Source of the DNA: Halanaerobium sp051746665
GTDB lineage: Bacteria; Bacillota; Halanaerobiia; Halanaerobiales; Halanaerobiaceae
NCBI GenBank assembly: GCA_051746665.1
Contig: JBNJFG010000019.1
Span: forward strand, 1-35,302
DNA length: 35,302 nucleotides
Direction of reading: 5' to 3'
The stretch's first letter is position 1; every line of letters starts with the position of its first letter. The notes beneath the pieces were generated by a model. That model was not told where the DNA came from. It searched no databases and saw nothing but the letters and a program-made list of their open reading frames with translations. A program made the position numbers and the translations under genes. Below are positions 1 to 7,672 of this stretch, piece after piece.

Positions 1-822
1 TAAAGCAGTATAACTGCAGACACGGTCATCATGACCATAACCTGCAAGTAAAGCTCTATCAAAACCAGCATCACGAGTTTTAAAAGCTGGCACAACCTGA
101 AGATCAGCACTGATAAAGTCTTCTTCTTTAAAGTCATATTCAGCTTCTAAATGATTTAAGACAGCCGTTTTAATTTTATCTTTTGCGTCTTCATCATCAA
201 CAGGAATACTGCCAACAACTACATTTAACTGCTCACCACTGATTCCTTCATTCATAGATTTTTTCATCTGTTTTTTGCCAAGATGAGGTAAGACATCACT
301 AATAAAAAAGATTGGATCATCTTCCTTTTCCCCAATTTTGACTTCTATCTGACTACCGTCATCTTTAACAACAACTCCATGTAATGCAAGCGGCATTGTT
401 ACCCATTGATATTTTTTAACCCCACCATAATAATGGGTCTTAAACATTGCCATCTCACCATCTTCATATAGAGGATTGGGTTTTAAATCAAGTCTTGGTG
501 AATCAATATGACTTCCTACAATTTTTAAACCCTCTTTTAAATCTTTTTCTCCAATAACTGCCGCCATTAAAGCACGAGAGCGATTTTCTACATAAACTTT
601 ATCACCCTTTTTTAATTTTTCATATTCAGTAATATTTTTAAAACCAGCCGCTTCTAACTCTGAAATCGCTGCACTGGCAAATTCTCTTTCGGTTTTATTT
701 TTAGTTAAAAATTCTGCATAATTCTTATTAAAAGCAAAGACCTCTTCCCGCTCTGCTTTACCCATTTCTGTCCAGGCATTTTTGGCCTGATATGAATTAT
801 CGTTCTTTTTTTCCTTAGTCAT
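1..822 (-). CDS. M18 family aminopeptidase, 3' end cut by window edge
   Basis: The first 274 residues of a metallo-aminopeptidase of family M18 (cytosolic, usually about 460 residues) can be read; the C-terminal part lies beyond the window. M18 hallmarks seen are GSHIDSPRLDLKP around residue 100, which supplies the first metal ligands, then KTHYYGGVKKYQW, and GYGHDDRVCSYT at the truncated end, matching the family's G-x-DDR-x-C region. The ATG at 820-822 follows GGAGG with 8 bases between, so the start is firm. It has its own extended -10 promoter and is probably not part of the two-component operon. In this family the role is removal of N-terminal residues from peptides; the exact preference cannot be read from sequence. 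The family call is strong. Confidence 0.9.
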   Translation of the reverse strand, partial: MTKEKKNDNSYQAKNAWTEMGKAEREEVFAFNKNYAEFLTKNKTEREFASAAISELEAAGFKNITEYEKLKKGDKVYVENRSRALMAAVIGEKDLKEGLKIVGSHIDSPRLDLKPNPLYEDGEMAMFKTHYYGGVKKYQWVTMPLALHGVVVKDDGSQIEVKIGEKEDDPIFFISDVLPHLGKKQMKKSMNEGISGEQLNVVVGSIPVDDEDAKDKIKTAVLNHLEAEYDFKEEDFISADLQVVPAFKTRDAGFDRALLAGYGHDDRVCSYTAL

Positions 823-859
823 CTATAATGCCTCCTAATTTGTTGTTATGTTCTTGATT

Positions 860-888
860 ATTATACCAGTAAAAATAACTAATTGTAA
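860..888 (-). promoter_or_regulatory. Extended -10 promoter of the M18 aminopeptidase gene
   Basis: On the minus strand TATAAT lies at 865-860 with a TG dinucleotide one base upstream (TGGTATAAT). A poor -35 (TTACAA) lies 17 bases further up at 888-883. Confidence 0.55.
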
Positions 889-904
889 GTAATCAATTTA
901 CAAT
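882..904. repeat. 7-bp inverted repeat ATTGTAA-N9-TTACAAT
   Basis: A perfect inverted repeat lies between the kinase stop codon and the aminopeptidase promoter, covering its -35 region. It could be an operator, or a weak AT-rich terminator of the two-component operon; nothing in the sequence decides between them. Confidence 0.4.
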
Positions 905-911
905 AGTGAAA

Positions 912-2687
912 TTAACTTTCTGTATTTAGGATAAATGCAAATTCTGAGCCGCAGTCAAGGTTTTTCTGATAAACTCTGCCTCCATGTAATTCTATTATAT
1001 CTTTAACAATTGCCAGCCCCAGGCCACTTCCTCTTTTTTGACTCTGAAAAGCTTTTTTGTTAATTTTATAAAATCTTTCCCAGATATTTTTTCTTTCTGC
1101 TTCTGGCACACCAGGCCCCTGATCTTGAACAGCAAATTTAACGGTTGAATCTGTTTTACTTAAAATAATTTTTATTTCTCCCTCAGCAGGAGAATATTTA
1201 ACTGCATTATCAAGCAAATTAATAACTACTCTTTTTATTTTATCAGCATCTATTTCAATTTGAATATCTTTTTGAATTTGATAGTTAAAGTCCTGTTCAA
1301 TCTCATTAACAACCTTGTAGTCTTCCAGCATATTATAAAGAAATTCTGAAAAATTAACTGTATTTTTATTAATAATATCTGATTTCAACTCAGAAATACT
1401 CAAAATATTATTAACCATTGTTTCCAGGCGGTTGCTTTCTTCAATAATCATGTTTAAATATTTTTCTCTGGCCTTTTTTCTGCTAACTGCTCCATCATAA
1501 ACTATTTCAGCTGCGCCTCGGATAGATGAAAGTGGTGTCTTTAATTCATGCGAAACATTTGCTACAAAATCATTCTGCAGTTTTTCAAAACGCCATCTCT
1601 CACTAATATCCTGAAAAATAACTACAACTCCCCAGAATTTTTCGTCTTTAAAAATAACAGTGCTGTGAAGAAGTAAATATTTATCTGGGTTTGTAATTTT
1701 AATCTCCAAACTTTTATTTTCTTTTTCTTTAATGCTTTTTTCAATTAATGAAGTTAATTTTTGGTTGTTCAATAAATCCTGCAGATTAGAGCCTGAATTG
1801 CCTTCTTGATCAAGCACAAAATCTGCCTGAGAAATAAAAATATCCGAAAAAGATTTATTTAATAGTATTATTTCTTTATCAGAATTTATAGCTAAAACTC
1901 CTTCTTCCATTCCAGAAAGTATATAATTTAATTTGTTTTTTTCTTCTTTTAAATTATTCATATTTTTAGAAAGTGTTTTTGACATTTCATTAATACTTTT
2001 AGCTAGATTTTTTAATTCTCTTGTTTTTTGATCCTCATTTTGCTCTATAAAATTACCCCTGCTAATTTCTTCTGCTGTCTTGCTGAGCTCATTTAGAGGA
2101 TTTGCAATATTTTTGGCCCACAGAAAAGCAAGAATTAAAGCTGGGAATAGAGAAAATACAATTAAATAAAACATTATTTTTTGAATTTGAGCCACAGTAG
2201 AATTTATTCCCTGAACAGATGTGAAAAATAATAGTCCATATTTACCTGGTCCAACATCCATTGAAGCTGCATTTAAAAGCATTGGCTTATCAAACTGATC
2301 TGACTCAACTCGACTGGACAGCATTTTATCATCAAATATTTGTGTATATCCTTCAAAGTCAACTTTTTCATCACTGCGGCTGGGAAAGCTATATATAATA
2401 GCACCCTCTTGATCTGTAAGCCAGATCTGACCCCTGTTCTGGCGGGCAGTCAGGCTCAATATTTCATTAATTCTTTTTTCATCTCCAGCAAGCAGCGGCT
2501 GCTTGAGATCACTTTTTAACTGATTTAAATTATATAAAACTTCATTTTTTCTTCGGTTATAGAGAAAATCTTCTAAATAATAAATAACTGTTAAACCAAA
2601 TATAATTATTATGATTAATGAAAGAATAATAAATCTAAAAAATAATTTACTAAACAGACTGTCAGTCTTCCAATTTTTTAGCTTCAA
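912..2687 (-). CDS. Membrane sensor histidine kinase (PhoR/WalK-like architecture)
   Basis: 591 residues. Two transmembrane helices (about 17-37 and 171-191) flank an extracellular sensor domain of about 130 residues. HAMP (about 192-245), PAS (about 250-360), HisKA and HATPase follow. The phosphoacceptor is His380 in SHELKTP; the ATP-binding N, G1 and G2 boxes read NLLDNAVKYSP, DQGPGVP and RGSGLGLAIVKD. The start is TTG at 2687, preceded by a weak GTAGGT site, and it overlaps the 3' end of the regulator gene by 26 bases, so the two are translationally coupled. The layout matches the PhoR/WalK/ResE group. The signal sensed is unknown; the neighbouring exported chaperone-like proteins and their shared promoter boxes suggest an envelope signal, which is inference. 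Confidence 0.93.
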   Translation of the reverse strand: MKLKNWKTDSLFSKLFFRFIILSLIIIIIFGLTVIYYLEDFLYNRRKNEVLYNLNQLKSDLKQPLLAGDEKRINEILSLTARQNRGQIWLTDQEGAIIYSFPSRSDEKVDFEGYTQIFDDKMLSSRVESDQFDKPMLLNAASMDVGPGKYGLLFFTSVQGINSTVAQIQKIMFYLIVFSLFPALILAFLWAKNIANPLNELSKTAEEISRGNFIEQNEDQKTRELKNLAKSINEMSKTLSKNMNNLKEEKNKLNYILSGMEEGVLAINSDKEIILLNKSFSDIFISQADFVLDQEGNSGSNLQDLLNNQKLTSLIEKSIKEKENKSLEIKITNPDKYLLLHSTVIFKDEKFWGVVVIFQDISERWRFEKLQNDFVANVSHELKTPLSSIRGAAEIVYDGAVSRKKAREKYLNMIIEESNRLETMVNNILSISELKSDIINKNTVNFSEFLYNMLEDYKVVNEIEQDFNYQIQKDIQIEIDADKIKRVVINLLDNAVKYSPAEGEIKIILSKTDSTVKFAVQDQGPGVPEAERKNIWERFYKINKKAFQSQKRGSGLGLAIVKDIIELHGGRVYQKNLDCGSEFAFILNTES

Positions 2688-3351
2688 ATTTATAACCTAC
2701 CCCCCAGACTGTCTCTATAGCTTCTGCTGCTTCTCCTAACTTCTGGCGCAGTGATTTAATATGAGTATCAACTGTACGTACATCCCCAAAATAATCATAA
2801 CCCCAAACTGCTTTTAATAAGTTTTCTCTCCGAAAAACTTTTTTAGGGTTTTTAGCCAGATGCCAGAGCAAAGAAAATTCTTTTGGTGTTAATTCAATGA
2901 TATCATCATTATACTTTATAAAGTGTTCCTCTTTATTAATTATTAGACTGCCAAACTGGATTGAATTAGCAGTTTCTGAATCATTCTGATATCTGCGCAA
3001 AACTGCTTTGATTCTTGCTACAACTTCACGAGGACTAAATGGTTTTGTAATATAATCATCTGCTCCTAATTCTAAACCTGTTATTTTATCAGTTGACTCA
3101 TCTTTAGCACTTAAAAAAATAATTGGTAGTTCAAATTCAGGTCTAATTCGCTGACAAAATTCCCAACCATCTTCATCTGGAAGCATAATATCTAAAATTA
3201 AAACATCAAAATCATCTGCATTTAAAAGCTGATATCCTTTTTCGGTATCTTCTGCTGCATAAACACTAAAACCCTCAAATTTAAGATAATCTTCTAAGAT
3301 TTCTCTGATATGTGGGTCATCATCAATAATCAAAACTTTTTTCTCACTCAT
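2662..3351 (-). CDS. OmpR/PhoB-family response regulator
   Basis: 229 residues: an N-terminal receiver with the acidic pair Asp11/Asp12, phosphoacceptor Asp54 (LILDIMLPDEDG) and the switch Lys in DDYITKPFSP near residue 104, followed by a C-terminal winged helix (ELTPKEFSLLWHL ... RTVDTHIKSLRQKLG ... VWGVGYKF). It is the partner of the downstream kinase and is first in the operon. ATG at 3349-3351 follows AAGGATG. PhoB-type regulators bind direct repeats about 11 bp apart. Exactly such repeats (TCTCAC-N5-TCTCAC) precede both adjacent SurA-like genes, making those the obvious candidate targets; this is untested. Confidence 0.94.
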   Translation of the reverse strand: MSEKKVLIIDDDPHIREILEDYLKFEGFSVYAAEDTEKGYQLLNADDFDVLILDIMLPDEDGWEFCQRIRPEFELPIIFLSAKDESTDKITGLELGADDYITKPFSPREVVARIKAVLRRYQNDSETANSIQFGSLIINKEEHFIKYNDDIIELTPKEFSLLWHLAKNPKKVFRRENLLKAVWGYDYFGDVRTVDTHIKSLRQKLGEAAEAIETVWGVGYKFEAKKLED

Positions 3352-3384
3352 TATTTCACATCCTTAAAGCTGGATTTTTATTTT

Positions 3385-3393
3385 ATTATAACA
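3385..3393 (-). promoter_or_regulatory. Extended -10 promoter candidate for the two-component operon
   Basis: TATAAT at 3390-3385 has TG one base upstream (TGTTATAAT) and starts 34 bases upstream of the regulator ATG. No good -35 is visible because the upstream sequence is the terminator of the preceding gene. Confidence 0.45.
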
Positions 3394-3394
3394 T

Positions 3395-3429
3395 AAAGAA
3401 AAAAGCCCTGCTTTTTATGGCAGGACTTT
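3395..3429 (-). terminator. Intrinsic terminator after the first SurA-like gene
   Basis: On the minus strand AAGTCCTGC and GCAGGGCTT form a 9-bp stem with one G-U pair around an 8-nt loop, followed by a T-rich run (TTTTTTC). It separates the SurA-like gene from the two-component operon. Confidence 0.85.
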
Positions 3430-3439
3430 AGTTTATCTA

Positions 3440-3481
3440 ACTTTTATCTAAACACTTTTATTTAAACACTTTTATCTAAAT
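3440..3481. repeat. Three tandem copies of a 14-bp AT-rich unit
   Basis: Units at 3440-3453, 3454-3467 and 3468-3481 read ACTTTTATCTAAAC with one or two changes. The last copy contains the stop codon of the SurA-like gene (3476-3478), and the array fills the gap up to its terminator. Confidence 0.8.
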
Positions 3482-4225
3482 ATTTTTTTCTATTTCAGCT
3501 TCTTCTCTTAATTCAGATAAATAATCGTTTATTGCCTGGCCCTGTTTTTGCTGTTTCAGCATCTGTTCTAAACGGGGTTTGATTTCTTCAAATGAAGTAT
3601 CCTGACCACTTTGAGCTAAAGCATCTTTATTCTCATCATACGCCTGCTGCAGTTCTTCTTCACTTACTTCAATATTTGAAACAACTTTTTCTTCAATCAA
3701 TTTATTAATTTTGATTTGTGGATTATTACTAAATTCTTCTTTATATGCAGCTTCATTTTCATAACCCTGCTGTTCTAAGATAGATAAGAACTGCTCTTCA
3801 TCCATCTGCTGCTGTTCTAAAATTGCACTTTTCTGCTGCTGATAAATTTCATCTTTTTCATCTTGACTTAAAGTAATATCAGCTTCTTCTGCAGCCTGCT
3901 TTAATAAGACATTATCAATAATGCTGTCTAATTTTGCATTCTGCAGTTCTTCCATTACCTTACTACCAGCATCAGAACTAGCTAAGATCTGAGCTAATTG
4001 TTGATCTACCTGACTTACCTGCTGCAGAATTTGATTAACATTTGCCTGCTGAGCTAACTGTTGAGAAGTTATTTCTTCGCCATTAACAGTTGCTACAACC
4101 TGATCATTAGGATTTAATGATTGATCTGCCGGCTGATTGCCGTTCATTTCCATATCTTGAGCCATTATAGTTGTCGGAACCATCAGAACAGTTATTAATA
4201 AAATTGAAATTAAAATCTTTTTCAT
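3476..4225 (-). CDS. Exported SurA N-terminal-domain protein without a PPIase domain (copy 1)
   Basis: 249 residues. A signal peptide of about 22 residues (MKKILIS...TTIMA, then QD) has an Ala-x-Ala-like cleavage site and no lipobox Cys. The rest is a SurA-N-like helical chaperone domain, recognised by VATVNGEEIT near the start, IIDNVLLKQAAEE in the middle and the SLEEIKP/LEQMLKQQKQ-type C-terminal helices. No parvulin domain is present, so a holdase-like role fits better than proline isomerisation. It is very rich in Gln and Glu. A GTG 12 bases upstream lies inside the Shine-Dalgarno sequence GGGAGTG, so the ATG at 4223-4225 is chosen. It is a tandem paralogue of the next gene, with the same leader and promoter box. 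The family call is good; the function is inferred. Confidence 0.82.
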   Translation of the reverse strand: MKKILISILLITVLMVPTTIMAQDMEMNGNQPADQSLNPNDQVVATVNGEEITSQQLAQQANVNQILQQVSQVDQQLAQILASSDAGSKVMEELQNAKLDSIIDNVLLKQAAEEADITLSQDEKDEIYQQQKSAILEQQQMDEEQFLSILEQQGYENEAAYKEEFSNNPQIKINKLIEEKVVSNIEVSEEELQQAYDENKDALAQSGQDTSFEEIKPRLEQMLKQQKQGQAINDYLSELREEAEIEKNI

Positions 4226-4313
4226 TAAATAAAGCACTCCCTTTAAATTACTATTTTGCTTAACTATAGAAACATTTTTAGTTAAGAAAAAACTTTTTTA
4301 TTATCTAATTAAA

Positions 4314-4346
4314 ATTATATTTTATAAATGTGAGAAAACTGTGAGA
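4314..4346 (-). promoter_or_regulatory. Promoter with 11-bp direct-repeat box, SurA-like copy 1
   Basis: Minus strand: TCTCAC at 4346-4341 and TCTCAC at 4335-4330, 11 bp apart, then 10 bases, then TATAAT at 4319-4314. The repeats occupy the -35 position and no -35 consensus is present, as at activator-dependent promoters of PhoB-type regulators. The same architecture precedes copy 2. Confidence 0.65.
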
Positions 4347-4395
4347 GAAAGATTAAAACTCTTTAAAATTTTTTTAGATATTTAGACATCTGATT

Positions 4396-4427
4396 TAAAT
4401 AAAAACAGGTCCCAATTGGAACCTGCT
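4396..4427 (-). terminator. Intrinsic terminator after SurA-like copy 2
   Basis: On the minus strand CAGGTTCC and GGGACCTG pair across the loop AATT and are followed by TTTTT. Confidence 0.85.
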
Positions 4428-4452
4428 TTTACAAAATATATCTCAAGGAGGG

Positions 4453-5211
4453 TTAAATATTTTTAGTTATTTCAGCATCTTCTCTTAAATTACTTAAATA
4501 TTCTTCTACTTGCTCTCCCTTTTTTTGCTGTTTTAACATCTGTTCAAGTTCTGGTTTTAACTCTTCAAATGAAACATTATCTTTGCCTTTAGCAAAAACT
4601 TCTTTATTTTCTTCATAAGCTTCTTTAATTTCTGATTCACTAACTTCAATGTCAGCTGCTATTTCTTCGTCAATTAGCTTATTTATTTTAAGCTGCGGAT
4701 TATTTAGAAACTCATTTTTATATTCTTTTTCATTCTCATAACCCTGCTGTTCTAAAGCTGATACAAACTGTTCTTCATCCATCTTGTTTTGATCTAAGAT
4801 TGCTTGTTTTTGATTTTTATAAATTTCTTCTTTTTCCTGAGAACTGAGACTTATTCCTTCTTCTGCTGCCTGCTGTTTAAGTAAAACATTATCAATAATT
4901 GAATCAAGTTGTTCTTTTTGATATTCTTCTAAAACATTATTTCCTGCTTTAGATTCAGTTAATATTTTAACCAGCTGTTGATCAACCTGACTTAACTGCT
5001 GTAACAATTGATTTACATTTGCCTGCTGATTTAATTCTTCTTGAGTGATTTTTTCACCATTTACCTCTGCTACTGTAGAATTACTGTTCATGTTTTCTGC
5101 AAGTGACGAATCAGCTGGCTGTTCACCATTGATTTCCATATCTTGAGCCATTACAGTTGTCGGAACCATCAAAACAGTTATCAATATAAGCGAAAGTAAA
5201 ATCTTTTTCAT
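4453..5211 (-). CDS. Exported SurA N-terminal-domain protein without a PPIase domain (copy 2)
   Basis: 252 residues, clearly a tandem duplicate of the downstream gene. It has a near-identical signal peptide (MKKILLS...TTVMA, then QD), VAEVNGEKIT at the start of the SurA-N domain, SIIDNVLLKQQAAEEG, and a matching C-terminal helix ending in EITKNI against EIEKNI in copy 1. There is no parvulin domain and no lipobox. ATG at 5209-5211 is preceded by AAAGGAGTG with a 10-base gap, as in copy 1. It has its own promoter and terminator, so the copies are separate units. It is probably a periplasmic or surface chaperone for exported proteins; substrate and localisation are not visible. Confidence 0.82.
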   Translation of the reverse strand: MKKILLSLILITVLMVPTTVMAQDMEINGEQPADSSLAENMNSNSTVAEVNGEKITQEELNQQANVNQLLQQLSQVDQQLVKILTESKAGNNVLEEYQKEQLDSIIDNVLLKQQAAEEGISLSSQEKEEIYKNQKQAILDQNKMDEEQFVSALEQQGYENEKEYKNEFLNNPQLKINKLIDEEIAADIEVSESEIKEAYEENKEVFAKGKDNVSFEELKPELEQMLKQQKKGEQVEEYLSNLREDAEITKNI

Positions 5212-5286
5212 TTTTAAAACACTCCTTTGAGAATTTTGATTTTAATTTTTAAATATTTTTTGTTTATTTCTCATTTCTCAATTAAT

Positions 5287-5319
5287 AGTATAAACAAGGA
5301 ATGTGATAAAAACGTGAGA
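5287..5319 (-). promoter_or_regulatory. Promoter with 11-bp direct-repeat box, SurA-like copy 2
   Basis: Minus strand: TCTCAC at 5319-5314, TATCAC at 5308-5303, then exactly 10 bases, then TATACT at 5292-5287. Spacing is identical to the copy 1 promoter although the flanking sequence differs, so the box is under selection or was copied with the gene. Confidence 0.65.
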
Positions 5320-5347
5320 GAAAAATTAAAAAAATGTATTAATTAGA

Positions 5348-6547
5348 TTAAAACTTTCTTAGCTGTTCTAAATAATTCTTATAATTGCGTTTAATTTCAA
5401 GCATACTGTCTCCACCAAATTTGTCAGCTGCACTCTGAGCCAGAACAATAGCAGTAACTGCCTCCCCAACTATACTGGCAGCTGGAACCGCACAAACATC
5501 TGAGCGTTCTTTAGCAGCAGTAGTTTCTTTTTTAGAAATTATATCTGCTGAATGTAAAGCTTGAGCTAAAGTTGGTATCGGCTTCATTGCCAGGCGAATA
5601 ATCAATTCTTCTCCATTACTCATTCCACCTTCAATACCACCTGCCTGATTAGAGCTGCGGTGAAAACCCTGTTTGAGATCATAAAAAATTTCATCATGAG
5701 CTTTAGAACCAGGAAGTCCAGCTCCTTTAAAGCCTGAACCAATTTCTACACCTTTTATCGCCTGAATTCCCATTAACTGAGCTGCTAATTTGCTTTCCAG
5801 CTTTAAATCCCAGTGAACATGGCTGCCTAAACCAACTGGCACTCCTGTAACAACTATTTCAAAAACTCCTCCAACTGAGTCTCCGTTTTCCCGCCAGGAA
5901 TCAATTAAATCTTTCATTGCTTCAGTTTTACTGCTGTCACCACAACGAAGTGGTGTCTCATCTAAACTAGAAAAATATTCCTTAACAGCATTTTCATTCT
6001 CAAATCTTTCTGGATCTTTTGCTTTTAAATCAGTCCAGCTTTCACTTTCTAAGCTGCCAATTTGCACAACATGACTGTAGACATTAAGATCAAATTCCGA
6101 AAGAAATTGTTTTGCTACAGCACCAACTGCCGTTCTAGCTGCAGTTTCTCTAGCGCTTGCTCTTTCGAGTACATTTCTTAAATCTCGATGATTATATTTT
6201 AAAGCCCCAGGTAGATCAGCATGCCCTGGTCGAGGATTAGTCAGCGCTTCTACCTCATCTGATCTTTCTTTATCAGGTGCCATTGCTTCTATCCAATTCT
6301 GCCAGTCTTTATTTTCAATAGTCATACTCAAAGGTGTACCAAGGCTTTGCTTGTGTCTAAGACCAGAATTAATTATTACCTGATCACTTTCTATTTTCAT
6401 ACGTCCACCCCGGCCATAACCCTGTTGTCTTCTATATAGCTGTTCATTTATCTTCTCAACTTCTACTCTCAGCCCTGCAGGAAGACTTTTGATCACTGCA
6501 GTTACTCTTGGACCATGTGATTCTCCAGCTGTTATATATTCAAACAT
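5348..6547 (-). CDS. aroC: Chorismate synthase
   Basis: 399 residues, a full-length FMN-dependent chorismate synthase that converts 5-enolpyruvylshikimate-3-phosphate to chorismate, the last step of the shikimate pathway. Seen motifs are AGESHGP at residues 7-13, RRQQGYGRGGRM at about 39-50 and HRSSNQAGGIEGGMSNGEE toward the C-terminus, all diagnostic for the family. ATG at 6545-6547 follows GAGGAGG. It is the last gene of the aro operon, 71 bases after aroF, with no terminator in that gap; no clear terminator follows it either, so read-through into the SurA-like genes is possible. Confidence 0.97.
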   Translation of the reverse strand: MFEYITAGESHGPRVTAVIKSLPAGLRVEVEKINEQLYRRQQGYGRGGRMKIESDQVIINSGLRHKQSLGTPLSMTIENKDWQNWIEAMAPDKERSDEVEALTNPRPGHADLPGALKYNHRDLRNVLERASARETAARTAVGAVAKQFLSEFDLNVYSHVVQIGSLESESWTDLKAKDPERFENENAVKEYFSSLDETPLRCGDSSKTEAMKDLIDSWRENGDSVGGVFEIVVTGVPVGLGSHVHWDLKLESKLAAQLMGIQAIKGVEIGSGFKGAGLPGSKAHDEIFYDLKQGFHRSSNQAGGIEGGMSNGEELIIRLAMKPIPTLAQALHSADIISKKETTAAKERSDVCAVPAASIVGEAVTAIVLAQSAADKFGGDSMLEIKRNYKNYLEQLRKF

Positions 6548-6618
6548 TAAATTGCCTCCTCAATAATTAGATATCTGGATTACTCAATTCTCGTTTATCT
6601 CTATTGTTAAATTCTGCG

Positions 6619-7671
6619 CTATTTATAGGCAATTTTCTTTTCTCTAGATTTAAATGAATTTAGAGAAGTCATAATAGCATTTAATTCATCCATCAGCAGT
6701 CTAAAGTTAGCTGGTTTTAAAGACTGAGGTCCATCAGATAAAGCATTTTCTGGATGAGGATGAACTTCGACCATGATTCCATCTGCTCCAACAGCAGCAG
6801 CTGCTCTAGCAACTGGGGTCACTAATTCCCACAAACCAGTACCATGACTTGGGTCAGCAATTACGGGCAGGTGGCTTAATTTTTGGACTAAAGGAATTGA
6901 ACTTAAGTCCATTGTATTTCTTGTTTCTTCACCAAAAGTTCGAACTCCTCTTTCACATAAAATAACCTGGTGATTTCCTTCGTTCATCACATATTCTGCA
7001 GCCAAAAGCCATTCCTTAATTGTTGCTGCCATACCGCGCTTTAACATAACTGGTTTATCAAGTTTTCCAATCGCTTTTAATAAAGCATAATTCTGCATGT
7101 TTCGAGCGCCAATCTGAATAATGTCTGTATATTCACAGACAACATCTATATGCTCAATATCCATTAGTTCTGTAATAATTTTAAGACCAGTTTCTTCTCT
7201 AGCTTTTGCTAAGAGTTTAAGTCCTTCTTCACCCAGACCCTGAAATGAATAAGGTGAAGTTCTCGGCTTAAATGCACCACCACGAAGTATTTTAGCTCCT
7301 GCATCCTTAACTATCCTGGCTGTTTCTAAGATCTGTTCCTCGTTTTCTACAGAACAGGGCCCAGCCATCACAGTCAGTTCCTTACCACCAACTGTAACTC
7401 CATCTCCTAAATCAATTATTGTTTTATCCTGTTTGAAATTCCAACTTGTCAATTTATATGGATCAGAGATAACAACTACCTTCTCTACAGAACTCATAAC
7501 CTGCAGTTTTTCTTTTAAATTAACTTTTTTTTCAGGTGCGGCTCCAACAACACCAACAATTGTTGTTTCAGCTCCTGTATCTGGGTGAGCAGAAAAACCT
7601 TCTGACTCTATTAACTCAACTACTTTTTGCTCATCTTCTTTAGTTGCTCCACGTTTAAGTACAGCTATCAT
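6619..7671 (-). CDS. aroF: DAHP synthase, ferredoxin-like regulatory domain type (distal copy)
   Basis: 350 residues. It condenses phosphoenolpyruvate with erythrose-4-phosphate, the first committed step to chorismate. An N-terminal ferredoxin-like domain (about 1-70) precedes the TIM barrel, as in the Thermotoga-type enzyme where that domain carries Tyr/Phe feedback inhibition. Barrel motifs: AGPCSVE (metal Cys), RGGAFKPRTSPYSFQG, ADPSHGTG and EVHPHPENALSDGPQS. The ATG at 7671 lies 10 bases after GAAGGG and one base after the hisC stop; an ATG 9 bases further upstream is only one base from that site and is rejected. A close paralogue is the first gene of the same operon. The symbol follows common use; some call this type aroG or aroA. 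Confidence 0.95.
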   Translation of the reverse strand: MIAVLKRGATKEDEQKVVELIESEGFSAHPDTGAETTIVGVVGAAPEKKVNLKEKLQVMSSVEKVVVISDPYKLTSWNFKQDKTIIDLGDGVTVGGKELTVMAGPCSVENEEQILETARIVKDAGAKILRGGAFKPRTSPYSFQGLGEEGLKLLAKAREETGLKIITELMDIEHIDVVCEYTDIIQIGARNMQNYALLKAIGKLDKPVMLKRGMAATIKEWLLAAEYVMNEGNHQVILCERGVRTFGEETRNTMDLSSIPLVQKLSHLPVIADPSHGTGLWELVTPVARAAAAVGADGIMVEVHPHPENALSDGPQSLKPANFRLLMDELNAIMTSLNSFKSREKKIAYK

Positions 7672-7672
7672 A

